A stretch of DNA of 64,000 nucleotides from Terriglobia bacterium (GCA_020072815.1 JAIQGE010000006.1:186001-250000); one strand, 5' to 3'; positions 9,054-17,936 are shown, counted from the first letter of the stretch. The notes: generated by a model from the letters alone, not told the origin. Made by a program: numbers and translations.

Positions 9054-10298
9054 ATGAGCGACGGAAAGGGCCGCGCCGTGCCTGCCGGCCTGAAACTCCC
9101 CATCTATCTGGACAACCACGCCACCACGCCGCTGGACCCTGGGGTGCTGGACGCCATGCTGCCCTACCTGACCGGAAAGTTCGGCAACGCCGCCAGCCAT
9201 AGCCACAGTTTCGGCTGGGAAGCCGAGGCCGCGGTGGAAGCCGCGCGCATGCAGATCGCCGCGTGCATCGGCGCGTCACCGGCGGAGATCGTGTTCACCT
9301 CCGGGGCCACCGAGAGTGACAATCTGGCCATCAAAGGCGTGGCGGAAGCCTGTCAGGACCGGGGCGACCACATCATCACTCTGGCCACCGAGCACAAAGC
9401 CGTGCTCGATAGCTGCAAGCGGCTGGAGAAATACGGGCGCCGCGTCACCTACCTTCCAGTAAAACCCGATGGCCTGATGGACCTGGACCAATTCTCCCGG
9501 GCTTTCGAAGACCGCACCGTTCTGGTGACCATCATGGCCGCCAATAATGAAACCGGGGTGCTGCAGCCGCTGGAGGAAATAGGCAAGATCTGCCGACAGC
9601 GCGGCGTGCTCTTCCACTCTGACGCAGTGCAGGCCCTGGGGAAACTGCCGCTGGATGTAAACCAGACGAACCTTGATCTGGCGTCGCTGACGGCTCACAA
9701 GTGTTATGGCCCCAAAGGCTGCGGCGCGCTCTACGTGCGCAGCCACCCCAGCGTGCGCGTGGCGCCCATGATTGACGGTGGCGGCCACGAGCACGGCATG
9801 CGCTCAGGCACGCTCAACGTAGCCGGCATCGCCGGTTTCGGCAAGGCCTGTGAAATCGCCCGCCAGGAGATGGCGGAAGAGAGCTGCCGGATGGCCGGAC
9901 TGCGCAATCGCCTCCGCGACCGACTGCTTGCGGAATTGGACGAAGTCACGGTGAACGGCAACATGGAACACCGCTTGCCCGGCAACCTGAATGTAAGTTT
10001 TTTGGGTGTGGAGGGCGACGCGCTGATGGCGGCCGTCAATGACATCGCCGTTTCCAGCGGTTCGGCCTGTTCATCGGTGAAGGTGGAGCCGTCTTACGTC
10101 CTCAAGGCTCTGGGTTTGAGCGACGAAGCGGCCAATGCGGCCATACGCTTTGGCATCGGCCGCTTCAATACGGAAGCGGAAATTGATTACGCCGCCGGGC
10201 GAGTGATTGACGCGGTGAAGAAGCTCCGCCAAGGCTCGCCGCGGTACGCCAGCGCCAAGCGCGGCACGGTCTTCGGGAAAGGCCTAGGCAGCCCCTAG
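9054..10298 (+). CDS. iscS: Cysteine desulfurase (IscS/NifS family)
   Basis: A PLP enzyme that takes sulfur from L-cysteine as a persulfide for Fe-S clusters and thiolated cofactors. The sequence shows YLDNHATTPLDP near residue 18, the PLP-contacting ATEHKAV segment, the Schiff-base lysine in LTAHKCYGPKG near residue 215, and the catalytic cysteine in SSGSACSS near residue 338 followed by EPSYVLKALG. The short catalytic loop places it in the IscS/NifS group, not the SufS group. Its 414 residues are slightly longer than usual because of N- and C-terminal tails. No iscU, iscA or regulator gene is adjacent, so it may serve several pathways. Its end overlaps the convergent small gene by 4 bp. Confidence 0.95.
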   Translation: MSDGKGRAVPAGLKLPIYLDNHATTPLDPGVLDAMLPYLTGKFGNAASHSHSFGWEAEAAVEAARMQIAACIGASPAEIVFTSGATESDNLAIKGVAEACQDRGDHIITLATEHKAVLDSCKRLEKYGRRVTYLPVKPDGLMDLDQFSRAFEDRTVLVTIMAANNETGVLQPLEEIGKICRQRGVLFHSDAVQALGKLPLDVNQTNLDLASLTAHKCYGPKGCGALYVRSHPSVRVAPMIDGGGHEHGMRSGTLNVAGIAGFGKACEIARQEMAEESCRMAGLRNRLRDRLLAELDEVTVNGNMEHRLPGNLNVSFLGVEGDALMAAVNDIAVSSGSACSSVKVEPSYVLKALGLSDEAANAAIRFGIGRFNTEAEIDYAAGRVIDAVKKLRQGSPRYASAKRGTVFGKGLGSP

Positions 10299-10513
10299 TT
10301 GCCGCGCATTTTCTTTACGTTCATCGCTATCAGCGAAAGAAAAGTCAGGCCCAAAGAGGACAGCAGCGCCGCCACGAACCGTTGCGCTATTGGCATCGCG
10401 ACGATGAATTGAAGCCCGGTCTCCGTCCCGGGGCTGCGGAACAATTCCGCCAAACCAAACAGCGTCAGGAAAAATGCTGCGAAGATCTGCAATGCCAGGA
10501 AAATGTTGCTCAA
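10295..10513 (-). CDS. Small two-span membrane protein, 72 aa
   Basis: The product is two hydrophobic helices (about residues 4-24 and 40-63) joined by a polar loop (RSPGTETG), with a basic tail NVKKMRGN. The start is TTG at 10513, preceded by a good GGGAGG four bases upstream. No family is recognised; the topology suggests an inner-membrane hairpin. It is convergent with iscS (4-bp overlap) and sits downstream of galT on the same strand. Confidence 0.6.
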   Translation of the reverse strand: MSNIFLALQIFAAFFLTLFGLAELFRSPGTETGLQFIVAMPIAQRFVAALLSSLGLTFLSLIAMNVKKMRGN

Positions 10514-10595
10514 GTATCCTCCCTCGCCTCTACGAACGCGATTGTATGCTACCCGTGCTGCTGGAGCACAGCGGAATCTTTTACGCCGGCCCGCC

Positions 10596-11627
10596 TCATT
10601 TGGTGACCGGCTGGGTTTCTTCCAGCACTACCTCGCGCAGAAACCGCGCAGCTTCTTCCGGCGGCGTAGGGTTGATGTAAAACCCCGTGCCCCATTCAAA
10701 CCCGGCAATCTTGCTCAGCCGGGGGATGATCTCCAGGTGCCAGTGGTAATAGTCGTTGGCGTTTTCCTGGATGGGCGAAGTGTGCAGCACCAGGTTGTAG
10801 GCGGGATCGTCCAGCAACTGAATGGACTTGTTGAGCACGGTCTTCAGCATGCGCGCCAGGTTTTCATACAGGCTGGAAGGCGAATTCTCAAACGCTGACT
10901 CGTGCCGGCGCGGCAGGATCCAGGTTTCAAAGGGATAACGCGGAGCATAGGGGCACAGGGTGATGAAGTCCTGGTTTTCCGCGGCAACGCGCACCCGCGC
11001 CTCCATCTCCTGGCGCAGGATGTCGCAAAAGATGCAGCGCTCTTTGTTGGAGAAATACTTTTTGGCGCCTTCCAGCTCTTCTACCACCTGCTTGGGCAGA
11101 ATCGGCAAAGCGATCAACTGCGAACACGGATGGTCCAGGGACGCGCCCGCGGACGCGCCGTGGTTCTTGAATACCATGATGTACTTGAAACGCCGGTCCT
11201 GTTTCAGGTCCAGGATGCGATCGCGGAAGGCCCACAGCACATCTTCCACGCGCTTGACCGGCATGCTGGCCAGGGTCTCCATGTGGTTGGGAGTTTCGAT
11301 CACCACTTCATGCGCGCCGATGCCGTTCATTTTGTCGAACATGCCGTCAGCCTGGCGGTCAAGATCGCCCTCAATACCCAGGGCGGGGAACTTGTTGGGC
11401 ACCACGCGCAGGTTCCATCGGGCTTTGTTGTGGCCGTTTTCGCTGGGACGGTAGGCCATGATCTCCGGAGGCGTCTTGTCTTCATTTCCGGGACAAAAAG
11501 GACAGAAAGCCGGGGCCGTGATGCCGGCATGCTCGCGGGAAAAATCACCGGGCCGCTTGGACCGGTCGGTGGAGATGATTACCCAGCGTCCGGTGATGGG
11601 ATCTTTTCTGAGCTCAGGCACATACAC
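10596..11627 (-). CDS. galT: Galactose-1-phosphate uridylyltransferase family protein with altered active site
   Basis: A cytoplasmic HIT-superfamily nucleotidyltransferase of the Leloir pathway, exchanging UMP between UDP-glucose and galactose-1-phosphate. The 343-residue product starts MYVPELRKDPITGRWVIIS and carries CPFC (42-45), ETPNH (111-115) and NHGASAGASLDHPCSQ. The second half has a further C-x2-C pair (CIFC) and WHLEIIPRL near the end. In E. coli GalT the motif is HPH and its second His is the uridylylated nucleophile. Here that residue is Cys168 (codon 11124-11126), so activity is uncertain. It lies downstream of yraN on the same strand. It could be a related sugar-nucleotide phosphorylase. 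Confidence 0.85.
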   Translation of the reverse strand: MYVPELRKDPITGRWVIISTDRSKRPGDFSREHAGITAPAFCPFCPGNEDKTPPEIMAYRPSENGHNKARWNLRVVPNKFPALGIEGDLDRQADGMFDKMNGIGAHEVVIETPNHMETLASMPVKRVEDVLWAFRDRILDLKQDRRFKYIMVFKNHGASAGASLDHPCSQLIALPILPKQVVEELEGAKKYFSNKERCIFCDILRQEMEARVRVAAENQDFITLCPYAPRYPFETWILPRRHESAFENSPSSLYENLARMLKTVLNKSIQLLDDPAYNLVLHTSPIQENANDYYHWHLEIIPRLSKIAGFEWGTGFYINPTPPEEAARFLREVVLEETQPVTK

Positions 11628-11679
11628 TATCTTACAACCGGAGCAGGCGCGAGGTCATGCGGAACCCGTCGGCGGGGCA

Positions 11680-12129
11680 TCAGGCGGGACGGAAGGCGTC
11701 TTTAAACAACGCAATCTCCGGCTTCTTGCCGGTCTCCAGATAGACGCTCACAATATCGAACCGGTGCGCAGGATGGCCTTTGATCTGGCGCAGGAACTCG
11801 CGGGCGACGTGCGAAAGGTCGCGCTGTTTCTCCGGATCAACCGCGGCTTCGGCGGGCTGGACCGCGCGCGTGGTCCTGGTCTTGACTTCGATGAAGCACA
11901 GCGTATCGCCTTCCCAGCCTGCCAGGTCAAGTTCGCTGCGGCTGCGCGGGCTGCGGTAGTTGCGGGCGATGATGACGTAGCCATTCTCGCGCAGATAGAA
12001 GTAGGCTTCTTCTTCTCCGCGACGCCCGGTGCGCAGATGCTCGGGCTGGGCTTTCCCGCCGGGCAGGATGCGCGCGGCGGAATCAAGGGCGCGGAGGGCG
12101 AAGCGGACAATCTTTCCCGATCGAAGCAT
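11680..12129 (-). CDS. yraN: YraN/UPF0102 family nuclease-fold protein
   Basis: A small protein of the predicted PD-(D/E)XK nuclease fold (UPF0102), usually found near ribosomal or signal-peptidase genes and of uncertain role. It shows the family core GRRGEEEAYFYLRENGYVIIARNYR, then SELDLAGWEGDTLCFIEVKTR, which contains the Asp and the E-x-K of the nuclease site. ATG 12129 is chosen because the longer frame would run into the palindromic word repeat at 12138-12216. The protein is then 149 aa with a basic N-terminal extension. Confidence 0.85.
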   Translation of the reverse strand: MLRSGKIVRFALRALDSAARILPGGKAQPEHLRTGRRGEEEAYFYLRENGYVIIARNYRSPRSRSELDLAGWEGDTLCFIEVKTRTTRAVQPAEAAVDPEKQRDLSHVAREFLRQIKGHPAHRFDIVSVYLETGKKPEIALFKDAFRPA

Positions 12130-12137
12130 AAAAACAG

Positions 12138-12216
12138 GCCGCGAATCAACGCGAATGAACACGAATCATAGCAAAGCTAATGCTGGATTCGCGTTTTTTC
12201 GCGTCAATTCGTGGCC
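12138..12216. repeat. Intergenic inverted repeat with arms made of 10-bp tandem words
   Basis: The left arm (12138-12168) repeats GCGAATCAAC-like words every 10 bases. The right arm (12186-12216) is its reverse complement with about seven mismatches in 31 positions. It sits between the aminotransferase stop (12224) and yraN and could end aminotransferase transcription. The word differs from that at 3202, but the design is the same. Confidence 0.8.
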
Positions 12217-12223
12217 AAGTTTG

Positions 12224-13600
12224 TTACTGCTCTTTTTCCACAATTCCGATGCACTCTTCCAGCACGTCCATGGCAATGTCCGCCTGCTCCGGCGTCAGGA
12301 TCAGCGGAGGCGCGATGCGGATGGAGTTTTCCCCGGCGCCCAGGAACAGGATGCCGCGTTCAAACGCTAGTTCCACGATGCGGTCACGTTCGTCGTGCGC
12401 CGTGGCGCGGGTGGCCTTGTCTTTCACAATCTCCACGCCGATCATCAGGCCGCGCCCGCGGACGTCGCCCACCATGGGATGCTTTTGCATCCACGGAGTG
12501 ATGCGCCGCAGAATGTGATTGCCCACAACTTCCGCGTTGCGAATGGCGCCTTGCTCCAGAACGTTCATGGTAGCCAGCGCCGCTTCAATACAGATGGGGT
12601 TGCCGCCAAAGGTTGACGCGTGCGAACCCGGCACCCAGTCCATGATTTCCGCGCGGGACATGGTGATGCCCAGCGGCATGCCGGAAGCAATGCCCTTGGC
12701 TACGGTGATAATGTCCGGCTCCACGCCGGTGTGCTCGATGGCCCACATCTTGCCGCTGCGTCCGGCGCCGCATTGCACTTCGTCGGCCACCAGAAGGATT
12801 CCGTGCTTGTCGCAAATCCGGCGCAGTTCCTGCATGTATTCCTTGGGCGCAGGCACGTACCCGCCTTCGCCCTGGATGGGCTCGATGAAAATCGCCGCGC
12901 ACTCTTCCGGTGGCATGATGGTCTTGAAGATGCGGTCTTCAATGAAGCTGACGCATTCCTTCAAGAACTGCGCTTCCGTCTGGCCCTCCGGACGGCGGTA
13001 AACATACGGGTACGGCGCGTGCACCGCGCCGGGGACAACAGGGAAGAAGCGGCGGCGCTGCTGGACCTTGGAGGCCGTCAGCGAAAGCGAGCCCATGGTC
13101 CGGCCGTGGAACGCGCCGTAGAATGCGATGATGCCCTGGCGCTTGGTGTGATACCGCGCCAGCTTCATGGCCGCTTCCACCGCTTCGGTGCCGGAGTTGC
13201 CGTAATACACGCGCACCGGCCCGGACATGGGCGCGGTGTTGGCCAGGCGCTCCGCCAGGGTGATCATGTTTTCGTAATAAAAGTCCGTGCCGGACATGTG
13301 GATCAGCTCGCCCGCCTGCTTCTGGATGGCGGCCACCACCTCCGGATGGCAATGACCGGTGGAGCAGACGGCGATTCCCGACGAAAAATCCAGAAACTCG
13401 TTGCCGTCAACGTCTTCAATGATGCAGCCGCGGCCGCTCTTGGCCACCAGCGGATAAGAACGTGTATACGAAGGCGAAATGTACTGCGCGTCGCCCTTCA
13501 GAATCTTCTGTGCATTGGGGCCCGGCAGCTTGGTGCGAATCTTGGGTCCAGCGCTAATGGATGGCGCGGCAGGTGTCATCGTTGTGGTCGGCATAGTCAT
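12224..13600 (-). CDS. Class III PLP-dependent aminotransferase (4-aminobutyrate aminotransferase-like)
   Basis: A fold-type I PLP enzyme of the GabT/ornithine-aminotransferase family, moving an omega- or alpha-amino group to 2-oxoglutarate. The sequence shows SSGIAVCSTGHCHPEVV, the phosphate-binding GNSGTEAVEAAMKLAR, FYGAFHGRTMGSLSLT, the PLP-contacting Asp in LLVADEVQCGAGRSGK, and the Schiff-base lysine in ITVAKGIASGMPLG. Its 458 residues and the FIEPIQGEGGYV segment fit the GabT side of the family better than ArgD. Substrate cannot be told from sequence, and no gabD-like partner lies nearby. The first 20 residues are a low-complexity Met/Pro/Thr tail, so the start may be further in. Confidence 0.9.
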   Translation of the reverse strand: MTMPTTTMTPAAPSISAGPKIRTKLPGPNAQKILKGDAQYISPSYTRSYPLVAKSGRGCIIEDVDGNEFLDFSSGIAVCSTGHCHPEVVAAIQKQAGELIHMSGTDFYYENMITLAERLANTAPMSGPVRVYYGNSGTEAVEAAMKLARYHTKRQGIIAFYGAFHGRTMGSLSLTASKVQQRRRFFPVVPGAVHAPYPYVYRRPEGQTEAQFLKECVSFIEDRIFKTIMPPEECAAIFIEPIQGEGGYVPAPKEYMQELRRICDKHGILLVADEVQCGAGRSGKMWAIEHTGVEPDIITVAKGIASGMPLGITMSRAEIMDWVPGSHASTFGGNPICIEAALATMNVLEQGAIRNAEVVGNHILRRITPWMQKHPMVGDVRGRGLMIGVEIVKDKATRATAHDERDRIVELAFERGILFLGAGENSIRIAPPLILTPEQADIAMDVLEECIGIVEKEQ

Positions 13601-13700
13601 CCTCTTTGAAAAAAACGGTTGCGTGTGGATGCATTCAGCATAGTTTCATGGAAACCGGAACAAAGCTGAAGGAAAAACAGAGGGGGACTTGATGCCGGGA

Positions 13701-13844
13701 TTAGTCGCCGGCGAAGAGGTTGGCGCGCGCGTGCGACGGCAGCACCGCCAGGTAGCGGCGCGGGCAGACCAGGAAATCCACCCAGCAAGCCAGAGACCGC
13801 TCCGGTGAGTTGAGTGAAAACCAGGATGTGCGCGCATTCTTCAT
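13701..13844 (-). CDS. Possible 47-residue protein upstream of the aminotransferase
   Basis: An ATG at 13844 opens a short frame that reads like protein (MKNARTSWFSLNSP... ACWVDFLVCPRRYLAVL...ANLFAGD). A TATAAT at about 13857-13862 on the same strand could be its -10. The ribosome site is weak and no family is recognised. The rest of the 13601-13963 gap holds no further recognisable element, so this frame may also be chance within the 5' leader of the aminotransferase gene. Confidence 0.3.
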   Translation of the reverse strand: MKNARTSWFSLNSPERSLACWVDFLVCPRRYLAVLPSHARANLFAGD

Positions 13845-13963
13845 GGTCAGCCATCATTATACTGCTAAATTACGATGCTTTTGGCGGTTACTATGGTGCC
13901 GTGGGCTACTAAATTGATGCCTTTCGCATTTTTTCGCATCGTAGAACGTGCGGTGCGCGTCAG

Positions 13964-14950
13964 ATGATAGTAGTTTCCGTCATGAATCCAGCCAACGGTT
14001 CCCAACATCGCGTCCGTATGATCACGGCTTTTGCCGTGCTCTATGTGCTGTGGGGCTCTACTTACCTGGCGATGCGGATCATTGTTCGGGACATGCCGCC
14101 GTACGTGGCTGGGGCCGTCCGCTACCTGATTGCCGGGCCCATCATGCTGGCGGCGTGCGCCATGGCGGGACGCCAAATCCGCCTGACCCGCGGCGACTTT
14201 CTCCGCCTGCTGGTGATTTCCGTCCTGCTGCTGTCGCTGGGAAATATTGGCGTGCTATGGGCGGAAGAGTATGTCTCCAGCGGCCTGGCGGCGCTGATTG
14301 TGGCGCTGGTCCCCATCTGGGTGGTGATGATTGAAGCCTGGATCTTCCGCGCCGGACGCATGACTGCACAAGGCCTGGTGGGTCTGGCCCTGGGCATCGT
14401 AGGCCTGATGGTCCTGCTCTGGCCGCGCATTGCCGCCGGCACCCATCTGTCGCGTCTGGAGCTGTTTGGCGCGGCGATTCTGGCAGCAGCGTCATTTCTC
14501 TGGGCGCTGGGCTCGGTTTTCTCCCATCGCTTTCAGCTTACCGTGGGCGTGTTTGCCGCGGCTGCGTGGCAAATGACCCTGGGTGGGGCGGTCAATGCCT
14601 TGGTGGCCGGCGCCACCGGCCAGTTTCAGCACACCCGCTGGAGCGCGCCGGCGCTGGAAGCCATTGCCTACCTGGTGGTGTGTGGATCATGGATGGGATA
14701 CACCGCGTACATCTGGCTGCTGGAGCACGTGCCCACGCCCAAAGTCGCGACCTACGCTTACGTGAACCCCATCATCGCCGTGTTCCTGGGATGGCTGATC
14801 CTGCGCGAAAAGGTGGACGCCTACATGTTCGTGGGGACGGCGATCATCATCGGGTCGGTGGCGCTGGTGAATACTTCAAAGCTCAAGCGCGTGGAGAGCC
14901 GGCCAGCCGAGAATGCAGAGTTGCCTGCGGTGAATGTGGCGGGAGACTGA
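13964..14950 (+). CDS. EamA/DMT-family exporter
   Basis: An inner-membrane transporter of the drug/metabolite superfamily with two EamA repeats and about ten transmembrane helices. Recognisable features are the first helix ending VLYVLWGSTYLAMRI, the GNIGVLWAEEYVSSGLAALI segment of the first repeat, and VPTPKVATYAYVNPIIAVFLGW with the next helix LREKVDAYMFVGTAIII in the second. Family members export amino acids or other small metabolites; the substrate is not predictable. ATG 13964 is the first start; ATG 13982 is equally possible, as neither has a good ribosome site. It is convergent with cysS across a palindromic repeat. Confidence 0.88.
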   Translation: MIVVSVMNPANGSQHRVRMITAFAVLYVLWGSTYLAMRIIVRDMPPYVAGAVRYLIAGPIMLAACAMAGRQIRLTRGDFLRLLVISVLLLSLGNIGVLWAEEYVSSGLAALIVALVPIWVVMIEAWIFRAGRMTAQGLVGLALGIVGLMVLLWPRIAAGTHLSRLELFGAAILAAASFLWALGSVFSHRFQLTVGVFAAAAWQMTLGGAVNALVAGATGQFQHTRWSAPALEAIAYLVVCGSWMGYTAYIWLLEHVPTPKVATYAYVNPIIAVFLGWLILREKVDAYMFVGTAIIIGSVALVNTSKLKRVESRPAENAELPAVNVAGD

Positions 14951-14954
14951 GGGG

Positions 14955-15057
14955 AAATTGGTAATTGGGTAATTTAGTAATTTGGCAATTGAAGAAACGT
15001 TGAGGAGCGGCTGTTTTTTCAATTACCCGATTACCAAATTACTAAATTACCAATTTG
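14955..15057. repeat. Intergenic inverted repeat with arms made of 8-bp tandem words
   Basis: The left arm (about 14955-14993) repeats GGTAATTG/GGTAATTT words every 8 bases. The right arm (about 15019-15057) is its reverse complement with about six mismatches in 39 positions. It fills the gap between two convergent genes (EamA exporter and cysS), so it would suit a bidirectional terminator, though the stem is AT-rich. Confidence 0.85.
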
Positions 15058-15060
15058 TAG

Positions 15061-16530
15061 CTATTTCCTCTTCCACCTGATCCCATCCTTGGTATCTTCC
15101 ACAATAATGCCCGCTTCGGTGAGCTGTTTGCGGATGGCGTCTGACTTGGCGAAGTCGCGGGCCTTCTTGGCGGCGTTGCGCTCGGCGATGAGGCGTTCAA
15201 CGTCAGCATCAGTGATTGCATCGCCGGAGATCGCGGAGCCTTCCAGCTTGCCGTGCGACTCGGCCCAGGCGGCGACGCGCGCAATCTTCTCCGCGTCATC
15301 GTCTTTGAGAACGGCAAAGATTTCATCAAATTGCTGCAGGGCGGCAAGCAGCGGGCCCTTGTCATCTTGCTTCAGGCTGCCCTGGTCGGCTGCGGTGTTG
15401 GCTTCGCGGACCATATCAAACATCGCCGCCAGCGCGCGCGCGGTGTTCAGATCGTCTTCCATGCCGGCGCGCATCTCGCGCTGGGTCTTGTCCGCCAGAT
15501 CTTGTATTGCAGCGTTCTTTCCCGGCGCAAGCTGGGCCCTCTCAATGCGCGATTTGAATTCGCGCAGACGCTCCACGGATTTGGCGCCCTGCTCCAGCCC
15601 GGCGAAAGTAAAGTTGAGCTGCTTGGTGTAAGGAACGGAAGTCAGCAGAAAGCGAATCGCCGACGGCTTGTGGCCTTTCAGGACCAGATCGCGCAACGTG
15701 TAAAAGTTGCCTTCGCTCTTGGACATCTTCTTGCCTTCCACCAGCAGAAAGCGGACGTGCATCCAGAAGCGCGCGAATGTTTTCCCGCTGAGCGCTTCGG
15801 ACTGTGCAATTTCGTTTTCGTGGTGCGGGAAGGTCAGGTCTTCGCCGCCGGCATGCAGATCAAAACTGTCTCCCAGATACTTCATGGACATCACCGAGCA
15901 CTCAATGTGCCAGCCGGGACGTCCCGACCCGATCGCGCTTTCCCAGAAGGCCTCGCCCGGCTTGGGCGCCTTCCACAGGGCGAAGTCGCGTGCGTTGTCT
16001 TTCTCGTATTCGTCCACATCCACACGCGCGCCGGCTTCCATGCCGCCAAAATCCTTTTTCGACAGTTTGCCGTAGCCGGGAAACTTGGCGATGCTGAAAT
16101 AATAGGATCCATCATCCGTGCGATAAGCAAAGCCCTTGGCTTCCAGCTTCTTGATGAACTCCGCCATCTCGGCTATGTGCTCAGTGGCGCGGACCAGCGT
16201 TTCCGGATGCTCCAGGTTCAACGTGGCGCTGTCTTCCAGGAACGCTTCTTCGTACTTGCGGGTGTATTCCTGGACGGTCTTCTGTTCGCGCGCGGCATTG
16301 CGGATGATCTTGTCGTCCACGTCCGTGATGTTCATGACGTGCTGCAGCTTGAAGCCGCTTTGTCGCAGAAACCGCCGCAGCAGGTCCACCGCGACAAAGG
16401 TGCGGAAGTTGCCGATGTGCCCGTAGTCGTACACCGTGGGACCGCAAGCGTACATGCGCACGGTGTTGTCTTGCGACGGCGCAAACTCCTCGACCTTATT
16501 GGAGAGCGTGTTGTAGAGCCTGAGCGGCAT
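15061..16530 (-). CDS. cysS: Cysteinyl-tRNA synthetase
   Basis: A cytoplasmic class I synthetase charging tRNA-Cys. The product (489 aa, normal length) starts MPLRLYNTLSNKVEEF. It has the zinc-binding YACGPTVYD with the HIGH-equivalent YGHIGNFRTF at about residues 27-44, MNITDVDDKII, the second zinc cluster in HIECSVMS...HAGGEDLTFPHHENEIAQSEA, and KMSKS in EGKKMSKSEGNF near residue 270. The C-terminal helical and DALR-like region is complete, ending DGIRWKRK. It is transcribed alone, ending in the palindromic repeat shared with the EamA gene. Confidence 0.97.
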   Translation of the reverse strand: MPLRLYNTLSNKVEEFAPSQDNTVRMYACGPTVYDYGHIGNFRTFVAVDLLRRFLRQSGFKLQHVMNITDVDDKIIRNAAREQKTVQEYTRKYEEAFLEDSATLNLEHPETLVRATEHIAEMAEFIKKLEAKGFAYRTDDGSYYFSIAKFPGYGKLSKKDFGGMEAGARVDVDEYEKDNARDFALWKAPKPGEAFWESAIGSGRPGWHIECSVMSMKYLGDSFDLHAGGEDLTFPHHENEIAQSEALSGKTFARFWMHVRFLLVEGKKMSKSEGNFYTLRDLVLKGHKPSAIRFLLTSVPYTKQLNFTFAGLEQGAKSVERLREFKSRIERAQLAPGKNAAIQDLADKTQREMRAGMEDDLNTARALAAMFDMVREANTAADQGSLKQDDKGPLLAALQQFDEIFAVLKDDDAEKIARVAAWAESHGKLEGSAISGDAITDADVERLIAERNAAKKARDFAKSDAIRKQLTEAGIIVEDTKDGIRWKRK

Positions 16531-16570
16531 GGTTCAGTGAAAGGAGATTGTAGCAAAGCAGCCATCATCT

Positions 16571-16625
16571 CTTGGCCATTGGCCGTTGGTATTTGGCTTT
16601 TGGATGACCGGCTCTTGGCTGGCCG
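16571..16625. repeat. Tandem-word intergenic repeat, single arm
   Basis: Degenerate repeats of words like TTGGCCAT and TTGGCTTT occur every 8-10 bases between cysS and the TPR gene. No facing inverted arm is seen. A related word run lies at 60385-60420 (ATTGGCCGTTGGCTGTTGG). Confidence 0.6.
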
Positions 16626-16634
16626 CGTGGCCGC

Positions 16635-17909
16635 TTACTCCAACTGCATGCTCTTGAGAAATGATTCGAAATCCGTACTGGCTTTGTCGCGCACGGATGC
16701 CGCCGTGTCCAGCAGCACCAGATAATAGATCGGCCCGCTGAGGCGATGCATAGTTTCATTAGGATGGTAATACTGGACCTTGCCCGGCTCTCCCTTGGGT
16801 GGCTCTGAAGGTTGCTCGAAGATAAGGCCCGGATATTCAGGAGCGTCCCGTTTGAATGCGACAAAGAACCCGTGGCCGTCCCCGGCCTTCCCGTAGGCCT
16901 TCGGCTTCAGCGCTTCAAGAGCCAGACATTCTTGCACAGGACATGCGATGGCCTGGACCGGCTCGTGTGACTGATTAGCCAGAAACGATTTGAGAAAGTC
17001 TTCCAGGCCTTCTCCGGTCTTCGGGGGGCGCGCAAGTATCAAAATGTTAGGAATTACCTGGTCGCCATTCCCAGCGTAGGGCCCAGTTTCGAACTGGACA
17101 ACAGCAAGTCCATTCTTGATGTCAGGAATGGATGTCTTCCAGTTCTCCGGGGCCACAAAAGCGAACCCATGCATTGTGTCCGTAAAGGTGACCTTGGCGT
17201 CAGACTGCCGTGCGTTCCAGACCTGCTTCGCAGTGTAATCGGTGGACGGGTCAGGCTGCGTGATTCTCTCTCGCAGTATCCGAATATAGATGTCGCGCAA
17301 GGACGAAGGCCCACCTTTGAACGCGAGAATATGATCTGCGGCGCGCAATCCGTGCGCAGGCATGTTCGCTTGCACAGAGCACTCGAGATAATCGTCCCAG
17401 AAGTTGGCGGGCAACTCTCTCCATTCGTGCGCCTGCTCCACGGCCAGGAACTTCTTCATCCCATCCAACATGAGAAACGTTTGGCACTCATGGATCGCGA
17501 GAAACCACGGGCCACTCGGATCGTTGGGAGCCAGCGCCAGCGCCTGATTGAGCATCTTCACGACAATGTCGTGGGCATTTTCAACGTCGAGATTGTAGGC
17601 GTAGTGCGCAACCAGACCGGTCAGCAGGAGCAGCTCTGCATTGTCTGGCGCGGCTGCAGCGGCTTTCTGCAATTCACTCAGGTCCTTCTTCAACTGCGAC
17701 GCAACCTTCTTCTTCGGCGTATCGTAGCGCCATTTGTCGCTCCACTGGCGCACCATGTCCTCCACCTTGTCCACGTCCTGGTAAGCCTGCTGGACCGCCG
17801 GAACCTGTGGCAGCTTTTCTGGATGGATATCTTTTACCCGTCCAAAGGCAGGCGATGCCATAGCGAACAGCGCAGCGCTCCATGCCACGACTTTGATGAA
17901 GGAATTCAT
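16635..17909 (-). CDS. Secreted TPR-like protein, 424 aa
   Basis: A signal peptide (MNSFIKVVAWSAALFAMASPAFG) predicts export to the periplasm. The N-terminal half reads as tetratricopeptide-like helices (AAAAAPDNAELLLLTGLVAH, MLNQALALAPNDPSGPWFLA). The C-terminal half (from about residue 240, TFTDTMHGFAFVAPENWKT) looks like a separate alpha/beta domain with one conserved-looking Cys pair (ACPVQECLALEAL). No enzymatic motif is visible and no function is assigned. It is separated by 27 bp from the upstream pgsA on the same strand, so cotranscription is likely. Confidence 0.75.
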   Translation of the reverse strand: MNSFIKVVAWSAALFAMASPAFGRVKDIHPEKLPQVPAVQQAYQDVDKVEDMVRQWSDKWRYDTPKKKVASQLKKDLSELQKAAAAAPDNAELLLLTGLVAHYAYNLDVENAHDIVVKMLNQALALAPNDPSGPWFLAIHECQTFLMLDGMKKFLAVEQAHEWRELPANFWDDYLECSVQANMPAHGLRAADHILAFKGGPSSLRDIYIRILRERITQPDPSTDYTAKQVWNARQSDAKVTFTDTMHGFAFVAPENWKTSIPDIKNGLAVVQFETGPYAGNGDQVIPNILILARPPKTGEGLEDFLKSFLANQSHEPVQAIACPVQECLALEALKPKAYGKAGDGHGFFVAFKRDAPEYPGLIFEQPSEPPKGEPGKVQYYHPNETMHRLSGPIYYLVLLDTAASVRDKASTDFESFLKSMQLE

Positions 17910-17936
17910 GATCTTGGGAGCTCGATTAACCCTCTC

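Noticed and set aside
13597-13857. 86-codon minus-strand frame overlapping the aminotransferase start
   Set aside because: It reads as low-complexity Pro/Ala/Arg sequence; the alternative 47-codon frame at 13701-13844 looks more protein-like and is itself only weakly supported.
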